From Candidatus Methanoperedentaceae archaeon (GTDB lineage Archaea > Halobacteriota > Methanosarcinia > Methanosarcinales > Methanoperedenaceae): 8,044 nt of DNA. A program made the translations under genes and the position numbers. The notes under the pieces are model-generated. The model was not told the origin of the DNA, did no database searches, and saw only the letters and a list, made by a program, of their open reading frames with translations. The stretch is taken from assembly GCA_014859785.1 (NCBI GenBank), contig JACUTP010000077.1:1-8044 (forward strand), written 5' to 3'. Shown here piece after piece: positions 1 to 7,554 of this stretch; position 1 is the stretch's first letter; every line of letters starts with the position of its first letter.

Positions 1-111
1 GTTTTGAGTTCGTATCAGTTCGGTGCCAATAATTTTGCCGTAGGCTTTCTTGAAACCAGCCTTTAGCAATCACTGCAAGTTTTCCGATTTTAGACCATTT
101 TTCATGGTTTT
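1..111. other. Upstream leader; possible tail of an unidentified gene
   Basis: No gene can be assigned here. On the + strand, frame 1 is open from the window edge to a TAG at 64-66 (21 codons), so this could be the 3' end of an upstream gene. The minus strand is also open over about the same stretch in two frames, one of them bounded by a stop at about 112-114, so a divergent gene or a decayed one is equally possible. None of these short peptides matches a family I recognise. The stretch from about 67 onward becomes A/T-rich and leads into the nif promoter. Confidence 0.3.
94..108. promoter_or_regulatory. Candidate operator dyad ACCAT-N5-ATGGT
   Basis: A perfect inverted repeat with 5-bp arms (94-98 and 104-108) around TTTTC ends about 13 bp upstream of the TATA box. 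That is where an archaeal activator would be expected to bind. Methanosarcina nif operons are known to be controlled by the repressor NrpR and the activator NrpA, but I cannot match this dyad to a known consensus. A dyad this short also arises fairly easily by chance in an A/T-rich leader, so the assignment is tentative. Confidence 0.3.
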
Positions 112-134
112 AGTAGATAATTTTATATATTATT
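111..134 (+). promoter_or_regulatory. Archaeal BRE/TATA promoter of the nif operon
   Basis: TTTATATA at 122-129, inside a longer A/T tract (121-134), matches the archaeal TATA box. A purine-rich stretch just before it (AGTAGATAA, about 112-120) could serve as the TFB recognition element. Transcription would start about 25 bp downstream, near 148-155, giving a short leader of about 20 nt that still contains the nifH Shine-Dalgarno sequence. It is the only good TATA candidate I see ahead of the gene set. Confidence 0.7.
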
Positions 135-146
135 AAGTTGACAGTA

Positions 147-996
<850 letters not shown>

Positions 997-1015
997 AAAA
1001 ATAAAAGGTGAAAAA

Positions 1016-1333
1016 ATGAAGATGATACGGGCCATAATCAGGCCAACCAAGGAAACTGAAGTAATAGATAAACTTGAAAACGAAGGCTTTGTTTCCATGT
1101 CAAAAATGGAAGTGTACGGCAGGGGAAAGCAAAGAGGCATCACAGTAGGAGATGTCCATTATGACGAACTTGCAAAAACAATGCTCATGCTGGTAGTGGA
1201 AGATGACAACGTAAAGAAAGCCTGCGAGATTATCCAGAACAGCGCAAGAACAGGGCATGCAGGAGACGGGAAGATATTCATAACACCTGTTGAGGATGCC
1301 TACACAGTCAGGACAGGTGAACCCGGATTATAG
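1016..1333 (+). CDS. nifI1: Nitrogen regulatory PII-like protein NifI1
   Basis: This is a PII-superfamily protein of 105 residues, acting with NifI2. In Methanococcus maripaludis the NifI1/NifI2 complex binds NifDK and stops N2 fixation when ammonium is added, and 2-oxoglutarate with ATP relieves this. The sequence shows the PII beginning ([10 protein letters not shown]), a T-loop region with YGRGKQRG (residues 34-41), and the C-terminal signature [15 protein letters not shown] (78-92) followed by a VRTGE ending. The tyrosine uridylylated in enteric GlnB is not evident in the T-loop, as expected for the NifI group. Location between nifH and nifD separates it from a GlnK linked to amtB. AGGTG at 1006-1010 precedes the ATG; a second ATG two codons later would also be possible. 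Confidence 0.96.
   Translation: MKMIRAIIRPTKETEVIDKLENEGFVSMSKMEVYGRGKQRGITVGDVHYDELAKTMLMLVVEDDNVKKACEIIQNSARTGHAGDGKIFITPVEDAYTVRTGEPGL
1250..1263 (+). repeat. Direct repeat copy 1 inside nifI1
   Basis: The 14-bp sequence ACAGGGCATGCAGG occurs exactly here and at 1620-1633 in nifI2, followed in both by a related stretch ending in ATATTC. It encodes the TGHAG part of the PII signature. It is a conserved remnant of the duplication that gave the two nifI genes, not a mobile or regulatory element. Confidence 0.7.
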
Positions 1334-1343
1334 GGAGTTTCAT

Positions 1344-1715
1344 ATGAAGGAGATTATCGCAATAATCCGGATGAACAAGATCCAGCGCACCAAGGATGCA
1401 CTCCTGGAGGCGGGATACCCTGCACTTAATGTTGCAAAGGTCCTGGGGCGTGGAAAACAAAAGGGACTGTGTTATGAATTTGACCCGCCACTTCCTGAAA
1501 CAGAAGACATGAAAGCTTCGGATACCTGTATCCGTTTCATCCCGAAGCGGATGCTGACAATGGTTGTCAACGATGAATCTGTCCCTGAGGTAGTCAATAC
1601 CATAATTAAGGCTAACCAGACAGGGCATGCAGGTGATGGCAAAATATTCGTCTCACCCGTGGATGAAGCCGTTAGGATACGAACAGGAGAATCGCGAGTA
1701 GTCGCCATAAACTGA
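1344..1715 (+). CDS. nifI2: Nitrogen regulatory PII-like protein NifI2
   Basis: This is the second PII-like partner (123 residues) of the NifI1/NifI2 nitrogenase switch. It starts [10 protein letters not shown], has GRGKQKG at 35-41, and then a longer, acidic and proline-containing T-loop (about residues 42-66) than NifI1; this longer loop is the usual mark of NifI2. The signature [14 protein letters not shown] lies at 93-106 and an IRTGE ending follows. The frame is open back to an ATG at 1290, inside nifI1, but the ATG at 1344 is chosen for two reasons: the protein then begins exactly like PII proteins, and GGGAG (1333-1337), overlapping the nifI1 stop, gives a well-spaced ribosome site. 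The 10-bp gap to nifI1 fits balanced co-translation of two proteins that work as a complex. Confidence 0.95.
   Translation: MKEIIAIIRMNKIQRTKDALLEAGYPALNVAKVLGRGKQKGLCYEFDPPLPETEDMKASDTCIRFIPKRMLTMVVNDESVPEVVNTIIKANQTGHAGDGKIFVSPVDEAVRIRTGESRVVAIN
1620..1633 (+). repeat. Direct repeat copy 2 inside nifI2
   Basis: This is the second copy of ACAGGGCATGCAGG, identical to 1250-1263 and in the same coding phase. It encodes TGHAG of the PII C-terminal signature. Confidence 0.7.
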
Positions 1716-1727
1716 CAGGAGGAGAAA

Positions 1728-3344
1728 ATGTTAGACACAGAAAAGAGCAGCAAGTGCCTTGACACGATGCTTTCTCACTACCCTGAAAAAGTGGGGAAGA
1801 ACAGGAAAGAGCATCTGGTTGCCATAGATTCCTGCAGTGAACAGCATATCGAAGCCAATGCAAAGGTAATCCCGGGCATTCTCACTAACAGGGGATGCGC
1901 TTATGCAGGGTGCAAAGGCGTGGTATTCGGACCGGTAAAGGACATTCTTGACATTACCCACGGACCCATCGGATGTTCATATTTCACCTGGGGAACAAGA
2001 AGAAACTGGGGAAAGGCTGAGGAAGACGGAGATAACTACCTGAACTACTGCCTGTCAACAGATATGCAGGAACAGGATATTGTGTTCGGAGGCGAGAAAA
2101 AGCTCCGCGAAGCCATAAGAGAAGCCTATGACATCTTCAAGCCGGAAGCCATTGGCGTTTATTCCACCTGTCCTGTGGGTCTCATCGGTGACGATGTCAA
2201 AGGTATTGCAAGAGAGATGTCAGAAGAACTCGGGATATTGGTTATTCCGAACAGGTGTGAAGGTTACCGCGGTATCAGCCAGTCAGCAGGTCACCACCTT
2301 GCCAGCAATACCCTTATGGAGTACCTTGTCGGGACAGAAGACCTTGAAGACCCCACACCCTTTGACATCAATGTATTTGGTGAATATAATATCGGCGGGG
2401 ATTACTGGGGCGTGAAGCCGCTGTTTGAGAAAATCGGATACAGGATAGTGACACCGTTTACAGGGGATGCTTCCTTCCACGGCATAGCAAAAGCCCACAA
2501 GGCAAAGCTCAGTGTCCTGATGTGCCACCGCTCAATCAACTACACCAACAGGATGATGGAAGAAAAATTCGGTGTTCCCTGGATGAAGATTAACTACATC
2601 GGAATTGATGGAACGATTGAAACACTAAGGAACATGGCTAAGTTCTTTGATGACCCGGACCTGACAGCAAGAACAGAGGAAGTGATTAAAGAGGAACTTG
2701 AACGCGTAATGCCTGAATTTGGGAAGTACCGGAAGAGACTTGCAGGAAAGAAGGTTGTAATATATTCAGGCGGGTCGCGCAGCCACCATTATATCAATCT
2801 CTTCGAAAGTCTTGGCATGGAAGTAATAGTATCCGGTTACCAGTTCGCACACCGTGATGATTACGAAGGCAGGCAGATACTTCCACATATCAAGAAAAAG
2901 GCTTCGAGCAAGATTCTCGAAGATGTCCGATATGAACAGGACCCCGATATCAAGCCCACTTATTCAAAAGAAGAACTTGAAAAAATGAAAGCAAGAGGTG
3001 TACCTCTCATGGAATACGATGGCATGTTACCTGAGATGAAGGACGGGTCATGGGCAATTGATGACATGAGCCATTATGAAACAGAGTACATACTGGAAAA
3101 GCTCAAGCCAGACCTTTACTGCTCAGGTATAAAGGACAAGTATTATTCCCAGAAACTCGGGGTACCAAGCAGGCAGATTCATTCCTATGATTACAGCGGA
3201 CCATATTCGGGATTTGAAGGAGCCCTGAACTTTGCGCGGGATGTGGATATGGCGCTCAGCAGCCCAACGTGGAAATACGTAACACCGCCCTGGAAGAGCG
3301 GGTCAAAAACCGCATTTATGGAACTTTCAGACCGGATTGCGTGA
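1728..3344 (+). CDS. nifD: Nitrogenase molybdenum-iron protein alpha chain NifD
   Basis: NifD is the catalytic alpha subunit that holds the FeMo cofactor and half of the P-cluster and reduces N2 to ammonia. In its 538 residues the P-cluster cysteines are C57 (RGCAYAG), C83 (GPIGCSY) and C148 (YSTCPVG). The cofactor ligands are C266 (LMCHRSINY) and H485 (IHSYDYSGPY). Cofactor-pocket residues Q185 and H189 (SQSAGHH), R351 (GGSR) and homocitrate-contacting K469 (SGIKDK) are all conserved. The CHRSINY context and the absence of a delta-subunit gene before nifK point to the Mo enzyme, not the V or Fe-only one. Between the FAHRDDY motif (373-379) and SGIK (466-469) there are about 50 more residues than in Azotobacter, rich in Lys and Glu; this is typical of clostridial and methanogen NifD. 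AGGAGGAG at 1717-1724 is a strong ribosome site. nifK follows after 27 bp. Confidence 0.98.
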   Translation: MLDTEKSSKCLDTMLSHYPEKVGKNRKEHLVAIDSCSEQHIEANAKVIPGILTNRGCAYAGCKGVVFGPVKDILDITHGPIGCSYFTWGTRRNWGKAEEDGDNYLNYCLSTDMQEQDIVFGGEKKLREAIREAYDIFKPEAIGVYSTCPVGLIGDDVKGIAREMSEELGILVIPNRCEGYRGISQSAGHHLASNTLMEYLVGTEDLEDPTPFDINVFGEYNIGGDYWGVKPLFEKIGYRIVTPFTGDASFHGIAKAHKAKLSVLMCHRSINYTNRMMEEKFGVPWMKINYIGIDGTIETLRNMAKFFDDPDLTARTEEVIKEELERVMPEFGKYRKRLAGKKVVIYSGGSRSHHYINLFESLGMEVIVSGYQFAHRDDYEGRQILPHIKKKASSKILEDVRYEQDPDIKPTYSKEELEKMKARGVPLMEYDGMLPEMKDGSWAIDDMSHYETEYILEKLKPDLYCSGIKDKYYSQKLGVPSRQIHSYDYSGPYSGFEGALNFARDVDMALSSPTWKYVTPPWKSGSKTAFMELSDRIA

Positions 3345-3371
3345 AAAATATTTGAGAAAAGGAGAATAAAA

Positions 3372-4733
3372 ATGGTACTTGATTATACACCACAGAAAGA
3401 GTCCAGGAGAAGCGTTCTTACCATAAACCCTGCTAAAACATGCCAGCCGCTGGGCGCTGTTTATGCAGCCCTTGGAATACACAGGTGCATGCCGCACAGC
3501 CACGGAAGCCAGGGCTGCCTGTCTTACCTGAGGATGGCTTTGAGCAGGCACTACAGGGAACCAGCCATTGCTACAACAAGCAGTTTCAACGAGGGAACGG
3601 CAGTATTCGGCGGGCTTGCCAACCTTAAAGAGGCAATGGCAAACCTGACAAAAATTTACAAGCCGGATGTTGTGGCTGTCCATAGCACATGTGTCGCTGA
3701 AACCATAGGGGATGACCTGAATGCATTCCTTGAAGAGATAAATATGGAGGAACTTATTGATCCTGCCATAAAGGTATTCTATGCAAATACACCGAGTTAT
3801 GTGGGCTCACACATAACAGGATACGACAACATGGTAAAATCCATGGCAGGGTATTTCCCGAAAAAGGGTGAGCCAAACGGCAAGGTAAACCTCATTCCGG
3901 GCTTTATCGAGCCCGGTGATATCCGCGAGATAAAGCGCATACTGAAGCTCATGGATATTCAGGCAATCGTGTTCCCTGACCAGACAGATGTGTTCGACGC
4001 ACCACTTACAGGAAAGGATGCGGATTACCCCAAAGGAGGGACTACAATCCCTGAACTTGAAGATACTGCCAATTCCATAGCAACATTGGCATTGTGCAAA
4101 TACTCAGGCGGCACAGCAGCAAGGATTCTTGAGAAAAAATACGGGATTCCTGCCATTGTCGGTCCAGTCCCCATCGGGATAGATAACACCGACAGTCTGG
4201 TAATGAACCTGATGGAAGTAACTGGAAAAGATGTTCCAGGAGAACTTGAGGATGAGCGCGGCAGGCTTGTGGATATGCTCACGGATGCCCACCCGCATTT
4301 CCATGGCAGGAAGGTAGCCATATATGGCGACCCTGACATAATATCAGGAGTTGCAAGCATGTGCGCGGGTATGGGAATGGAACCCGCTTACGTTTATACA
4401 GGTACAAAGAGTGAATCATGGGAAAAGGAAACCGCCGGGATAGTACCTGAAGCGGATGTGAGAAGCGGAACCGACCTGTTCCTTCTCCACCAGAAACTTA
4501 AAAACAATCCTGTTGATTTACTTATCGGGAACAGCCACGGTAAGACCATAGCCCGGGCAGAAGACATACCGCTTGTGAGGGTGGGTTTCCCGATATCAGA
4601 CCGGGCTAACCTCCACTATTTCCCGATTATGGGATACACAGGTGCAGCGATGCTTGCAACTCGTATCGGCAACACACTGCTTGAACGCAAGGACAGGGAT
4701 ACGGTGGACGAGAAACTTGAGTTGATAATGTAG
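3372..4733 (+). CDS. nifK: Nitrogenase molybdenum-iron protein beta chain NifK
   Basis: This is the beta subunit of the alpha2-beta2 dinitrogenase, sharing the P-cluster with NifD. The 453-residue chain has P-cluster cysteines C24 (KTCQPLGA), C49 (HGSQGC) and C107 (HSTCVAETIGDD). Their spacings (25 and 58) equal those of Azotobacter C70/C95/C153. The serine of TPSYVGSHITG, the position equivalent to Azotobacter S188, is also present. The protein begins only about 16 residues before the NPAKTCQPLG motif and so lacks the N-terminal extension of roughly 45 residues that wraps NifD in proteobacterial enzymes; the short form is normal in methanogens and clostridia. AGGAG at 3360-3364 sets the start. 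It is co-transcribed with nifD and lies 23 bp ahead of nifE. Confidence 0.98.
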   Translation: MVLDYTPQKESRRSVLTINPAKTCQPLGAVYAALGIHRCMPHSHGSQGCLSYLRMALSRHYREPAIATTSSFNEGTAVFGGLANLKEAMANLTKIYKPDVVAVHSTCVAETIGDDLNAFLEEINMEELIDPAIKVFYANTPSYVGSHITGYDNMVKSMAGYFPKKGEPNGKVNLIPGFIEPGDIREIKRILKLMDIQAIVFPDQTDVFDAPLTGKDADYPKGGTTIPELEDTANSIATLALCKYSGGTAARILEKKYGIPAIVGPVPIGIDNTDSLVMNLMEVTGKDVPGELEDERGRLVDMLTDAHPHFHGRKVAIYGDPDIISGVASMCAGMGMEPAYVYTGTKSESWEKETAGIVPEADVRSGTDLFLLHQKLKNNPVDLLIGNSHGKTIARAEDIPLVRVGFPISDRANLHYFPIMGYTGAAMLATRIGNTLLERKDRDTVDEKLELIM

Positions 4734-4756
4734 ACTCACATCATAAGGAGAAAGGT

Positions 4757-6226
4757 ATGCAGGAAAAAATCATTAATACGCTTGACGAAAGAGAGAAGTA
4801 CATAAAGCAGAAGTCAGGAAGGATAACGCTCCCTCTTGCCTGCAACAATGACAGCCTTGCAGGTGCTGTTAGCCAGAGGGCGTGTGTGTACTCGGGTGCC
4901 AGGGTGGTGCTTAATCCGATAACGGATGCGCTTCACCTTGTGCACGGACCTATCGGCTGTGCAAGCTATACCTGGGATATCAGGGGCAGCTTCACAAGCG
5001 GCGCAACGCTTTATAAGAACAGCTTCTCGACAGACATGAAAGAACTGGATGTTGTATTCGGAGGTGAGAAAAAGCTTGCAAATGCATTGCGTGAACTTGC
5101 TGCAAGATATAACCCGCCTGCTGTTTTCGTGTACTCAACATGTATCATAGGCGTAATCGGGGATGACCTGGGTGCTGTATGTAAATCCGCACAGGATGAG
5201 CTTAACATCCCGGTCATACCTGTCCAGTCGCCTGGTTTTAAAGGCACAAAGAGGGACGGGTACAAGGCAGCATGCAATGCCCTTTTCCAGCTTATCGGCA
5301 CAGAGGAGCGGAAAACAACAAACCCTTACACAGTAAACCTGCTGGGTGAATATAACGTGGCAGGTGACCTTGAGAACATCAAGCCGTATTTTGAGGAGAT
5401 GGGTGTTGATATTATAGTTTCACTGACCGGGGACTCGCGAATAGAGGATATCCGGAAAGCACACTGTGCAAAGCTTAACCTTGTCCAGTGCAGCGGTTCA
5501 ATGACATACCTTGCAAAACAGCTCGGGAAAAACTACGGAATACCTTTTAAGAGGATAAGTTTCTTCGGGACGGACGATATGTCAACAGCCCTCCGTACAA
5601 CGGCGGGATTCTTCAACGACCCTGCAATGATAGAAAAGGCTGAGGAGATTATCAGGAGGGAAACGGAAAGAACGGGACACCAGATAGAAGAATTCAAAAG
5701 ACGTGTGGGCGGGAAGCGTGCTGCCATATACATGGGCGGGGCTGCAAAGGCGGTATCACTTGTCAGGGCATTTCGCGAGCTTGACATGGAGGTTGTCATA
5801 ATCGGGACCCAGACCGGGAAGAGGGATGATTATGAACAGATAAGCTGCCTTGTGAGGGACGGCACTGTAATAATTGACGATGCAAACCCGCTTGAGCTTC
5901 GGGAACTGCTCATCAGGCAGAATGCAGACCTGCTTGTTTCGGGAGTAAAGGAACGATTCCTTGCCTACAAGCTCGGAATACCTTTCTGCGACTTTAACCA
6001 CGACCGTATCATAACCTTTGAAGGGTTTGACGGAATGGTGAATTTTGCAGAAGAAATCGATACAACTGTTAACAGTCCTGTCTGGAACCTTCCTGTCAGG
6101 CGAAACTGCTGCAACAGCAGGAAACAAGAGCCGAAAAAGAGCGGTTCACATGAAAACATACCGTTCCATGAAAAAATCATCAATACAGGAGCATCCGCCA
6201 ATGTCGAAGAATTATGCTACAGTTAA
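4757..6226 (+). CDS. nifE: Nitrogenase FeMo-cofactor scaffold protein NifE
   Basis: NifE is a NifD paralogue that, with NifN, accepts the NifB-made iron-sulfur precursor and matures it to the FeMo cofactor. The 489 residues contain the three P-cluster-like cysteines C43 (RACVYSG), C68 (HGPIGCASYTW) and C129 (YSTCIIGVIGDD), and C245 (LVQCSGSMTY) at the place of the NifD cofactor cysteine. There is no equivalent of the NifD cofactor histidine context (HSYDYSGPY); the region instead reads FNHDRIITFEGFDGM, so this is NifE and not a second NifD. The usual NifE end falls near VNSPVWNL (438-445). A further 44 or so residues follow, Lys/Ser/Asn-rich with a CC pair (451-452), and run past the nifN start. 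AAGGAG at 4745-4750 precedes the ATG. Confidence 0.96.
   Translation: MQEKIINTLDEREKYIKQKSGRITLPLACNNDSLAGAVSQRACVYSGARVVLNPITDALHLVHGPIGCASYTWDIRGSFTSGATLYKNSFSTDMKELDVVFGGEKKLANALRELAARYNPPAVFVYSTCIIGVIGDDLGAVCKSAQDELNIPVIPVQSPGFKGTKRDGYKAACNALFQLIGTEERKTTNPYTVNLLGEYNVAGDLENIKPYFEEMGVDIIVSLTGDSRIEDIRKAHCAKLNLVQCSGSMTYLAKQLGKNYGIPFKRISFFGTDDMSTALRTTAGFFNDPAMIEKAEEIIRRETERTGHQIEEFKRRVGGKRAAIYMGGAAKAVSLVRAFRELDMEVVIIGTQTGKRDDYEQISCLVRDGTVIIDDANPLELRELLIRQNADLLVSGVKERFLAYKLGIPFCDFNHDRIITFEGFDGMVNFAEEIDTTVNSPVWNLPVRRNCCNSRKQEPKKSGSHENIPFHEKIINTGASANVEELCYS
4763..4779 (+). repeat. Direct repeat copy 1 at the nifE start
   Basis: The 17-bp stretch beginning GAAAAAATCATTAATAC encodes EKIINT at NifE residues 3-8. 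A copy with one mismatch lies at 6170-6186, in the same reading frame, encoding EKIINT again in the NifE tail. Confidence 0.5.
6170..6186 (+). repeat. Direct repeat copy 2 in the nifE tail
   Basis: GAAAAAATCATCAATAC matches 4763-4779 at 16 of 17 positions and encodes EKIINT at NifE residues 472-477, directly before the nifN ribosome site. It may come from a small duplication of the nifE start region, or be chance in A-rich sequence. Confidence 0.5.
6187..6191 (+). promoter_or_regulatory. Ribosome binding site deciding the nifN start
   Basis: AGGAG lies 9 nt before the ATG at 6201 and inside the nifE coding sequence. The other in-frame ATGs at 6045, 6150 and 6168 lack a comparably good site, so this sets the nifN start at 6201 and implies translation initiation while nifE is still being read. 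Confidence 0.65.
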
Positions 6227-7532
6227 CCCGTGCGTCATGTGCATGCCAATGGGAAGCGTGCTTGCATTTCGTGGTATTGAAAACACCATGCCGATGTTTC
6301 ACGGTTCACAGGGATGCAGCACATACATCCGCCTCCATCTTGCCCACCATTTCAGGGAGCCGATAGATATCGCTTCATCTGCATTAAGTGAAAGAGGTGC
6401 GGTATACGGGGGGACAGCCAATCTCAAGATGGGATTGAAGAACGTCATTAAAGGTTATAACCCGCGTATAATCGGGGTTGCAACAACGTGCCTTGCCGAG
6501 ACTATCGGTGAAGATGTTCCCGGTATAATAAGTGAGTTCAGGCAGGAAGAAGGCATGGCAGATGATATTACCATCATTCCGGTTTCAACACCAAGCTACA
6601 GAGGGTCACATGAGGAGGGTTATAATGAAACCCTGAAGGCAATAGTTCAATCCCTTGCATCACCTGCATTGCCTAACGAAAAGCTGAACCTGGTAATTGG
6701 CGCGATTGTATCTCCTGCTGATATCCGTTACTTAAAGCAGATGCTGGATGAGCTCAATTGCAACCGGATCCTCCTTCCTGATTTTTCAGATACCTTTGAT
6801 GCGCCGCTGGTTGAGAACAACCCGAAGATGCCGGCTGGCGGCACACCCATTGACGATGTAAAGGATATGGCAAACTCAAGCGAAACACTGAGTCTCGGGA
6901 TATGTACGCAGGCTGCCAGTGCAGGTGGATACCTTGAAAATACATTCAATATCCCCCATACCAGGCTTCCGCTGCCAATAGGACTTGAATATACAGATAT
7001 GTTTGCCTGGAAGCTCGAGGAAATAACAGGGCAACCACTGCCCGGAAAATATGAATCCGAACGTGGGAGGCTGCTTGACACAATGGTGGATGTTCACAAA
7101 TACGTGGCAAAGGTAAGAATTGCCGTGTTCGGTGATACAGACACCGTGCTTGGAATAACGAAACTTGTTTCGGAAATTGGCATGGACCCCGTGGTTATCG
7201 CATCAGGTACCCACAATCCGGTGTTTGCTGAGGCAGTAAAAAACATCACACCCGGTTCCACAATCTTACACGGATGCGATTTCACAGACATCCACAGGGA
7301 AATCAAAAACCACGGTGTTGAGCTTATGCTGGGTCCCTTTACAGGGAGGCAGATATCAATGAAGGAGAACATCCCGTTGATACGGGTCGGGCTGCCGAAC
7401 CACGACAGGGTGGGAGCGGCGCGCCAGCTCGTCGTTGGTTATGAAGGGGCTGCCAGGCTTGTGGATACCATTACCAATACCCTGCTTGAACTGGAGGATA
7501 AAAACAAAACTGTCACTGAACTGATTATCTGA
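6201..7532 (+). CDS. nifN: Nitrogenase FeMo-cofactor scaffold protein NifN
   Basis: NifN is the NifK paralogue that pairs with NifE in the cofactor-assembly scaffold. With the start at 6201 it has 443 residues and begins like NifK family members just before the first Cys motif. Cysteines are C11 and C14 (NPCVMCMPMG), C39 (HGSQGC) and C97 (TTCLAETIGED). Three positions match the P-cluster ligands of NifK, whereas Azotobacter NifN as I recall it keeps only the GSQGC one. TPSYRGSHEEGY (130-141) and LLPDFSDTFDAP (191-202) are also family features. The frame is open upstream to at least 6045 within nifE; a longer form from ATG 6150 or 6168 cannot be excluded. The gene overlaps nifE by 26 bp, fitting translational coupling for a heterotetramer. 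The next gene begins 22 bp after the stop. Confidence 0.95.
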   Translation: MSKNYATVNPCVMCMPMGSVLAFRGIENTMPMFHGSQGCSTYIRLHLAHHFREPIDIASSALSERGAVYGGTANLKMGLKNVIKGYNPRIIGVATTCLAETIGEDVPGIISEFRQEEGMADDITIIPVSTPSYRGSHEEGYNETLKAIVQSLASPALPNEKLNLVIGAIVSPADIRYLKQMLDELNCNRILLPDFSDTFDAPLVENNPKMPAGGTPIDDVKDMANSSETLSLGICTQAASAGGYLENTFNIPHTRLPLPIGLEYTDMFAWKLEEITGQPLPGKYESERGRLLDTMVDVHKYVAKVRIAVFGDTDTVLGITKLVSEIGMDPVVIASGTHNPVFAEAVKNITPGSTILHGCDFTDIHREIKNHGVELMLGPFTGRQISMKENIPLIRVGLPNHDRVGAARQLVVGYEGAARLVDTITNTLLELEDKNKTVTELII

Positions 7533-7554
7533 TATTAACAGGAGGTGAGACAAT

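Noticed and set aside
1290..1343. Upstream ATG extending NifI2 by 18 residues
   Set aside because: The additional residues overlap nifI1, do not resemble a PII N-terminus, and lack a ribosome site, whereas the ATG at 1344 has GGGAG and starts exactly at the family boundary.
3345..3371. Possible delta-subunit gene (anfG/vnfG) between nifD and nifK, which would mean an alternative nitrogenase
   Set aside because: The gap is only 27 bp and the NifD ligand context (CHRSINY) is of the Mo type.
3327..3683. Minus-strand open frame of 118 codons over the nifK start
   Set aside because: It lies antisense to the strongly conserved nifK N-terminus and the nifD-nifK junction, has no ribosome site or recognisable motif, and is explained as a shadow of the coding strand.
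5756..6127. Minus-strand open frame of 123 codons inside nifE
   Set aside because: It is antisense to conserved NifE coding sequence, and its composition follows the complementary codons; there is no independent promoter or ribosome site.
6168..6186. Programmed -1 frameshift at the A6 run joining NifE to NifN
   Set aside because: The nifE-to-nifN phase change is +1, not -1, no downstream stem-loop is apparent, and nifN has its own ribosome site.
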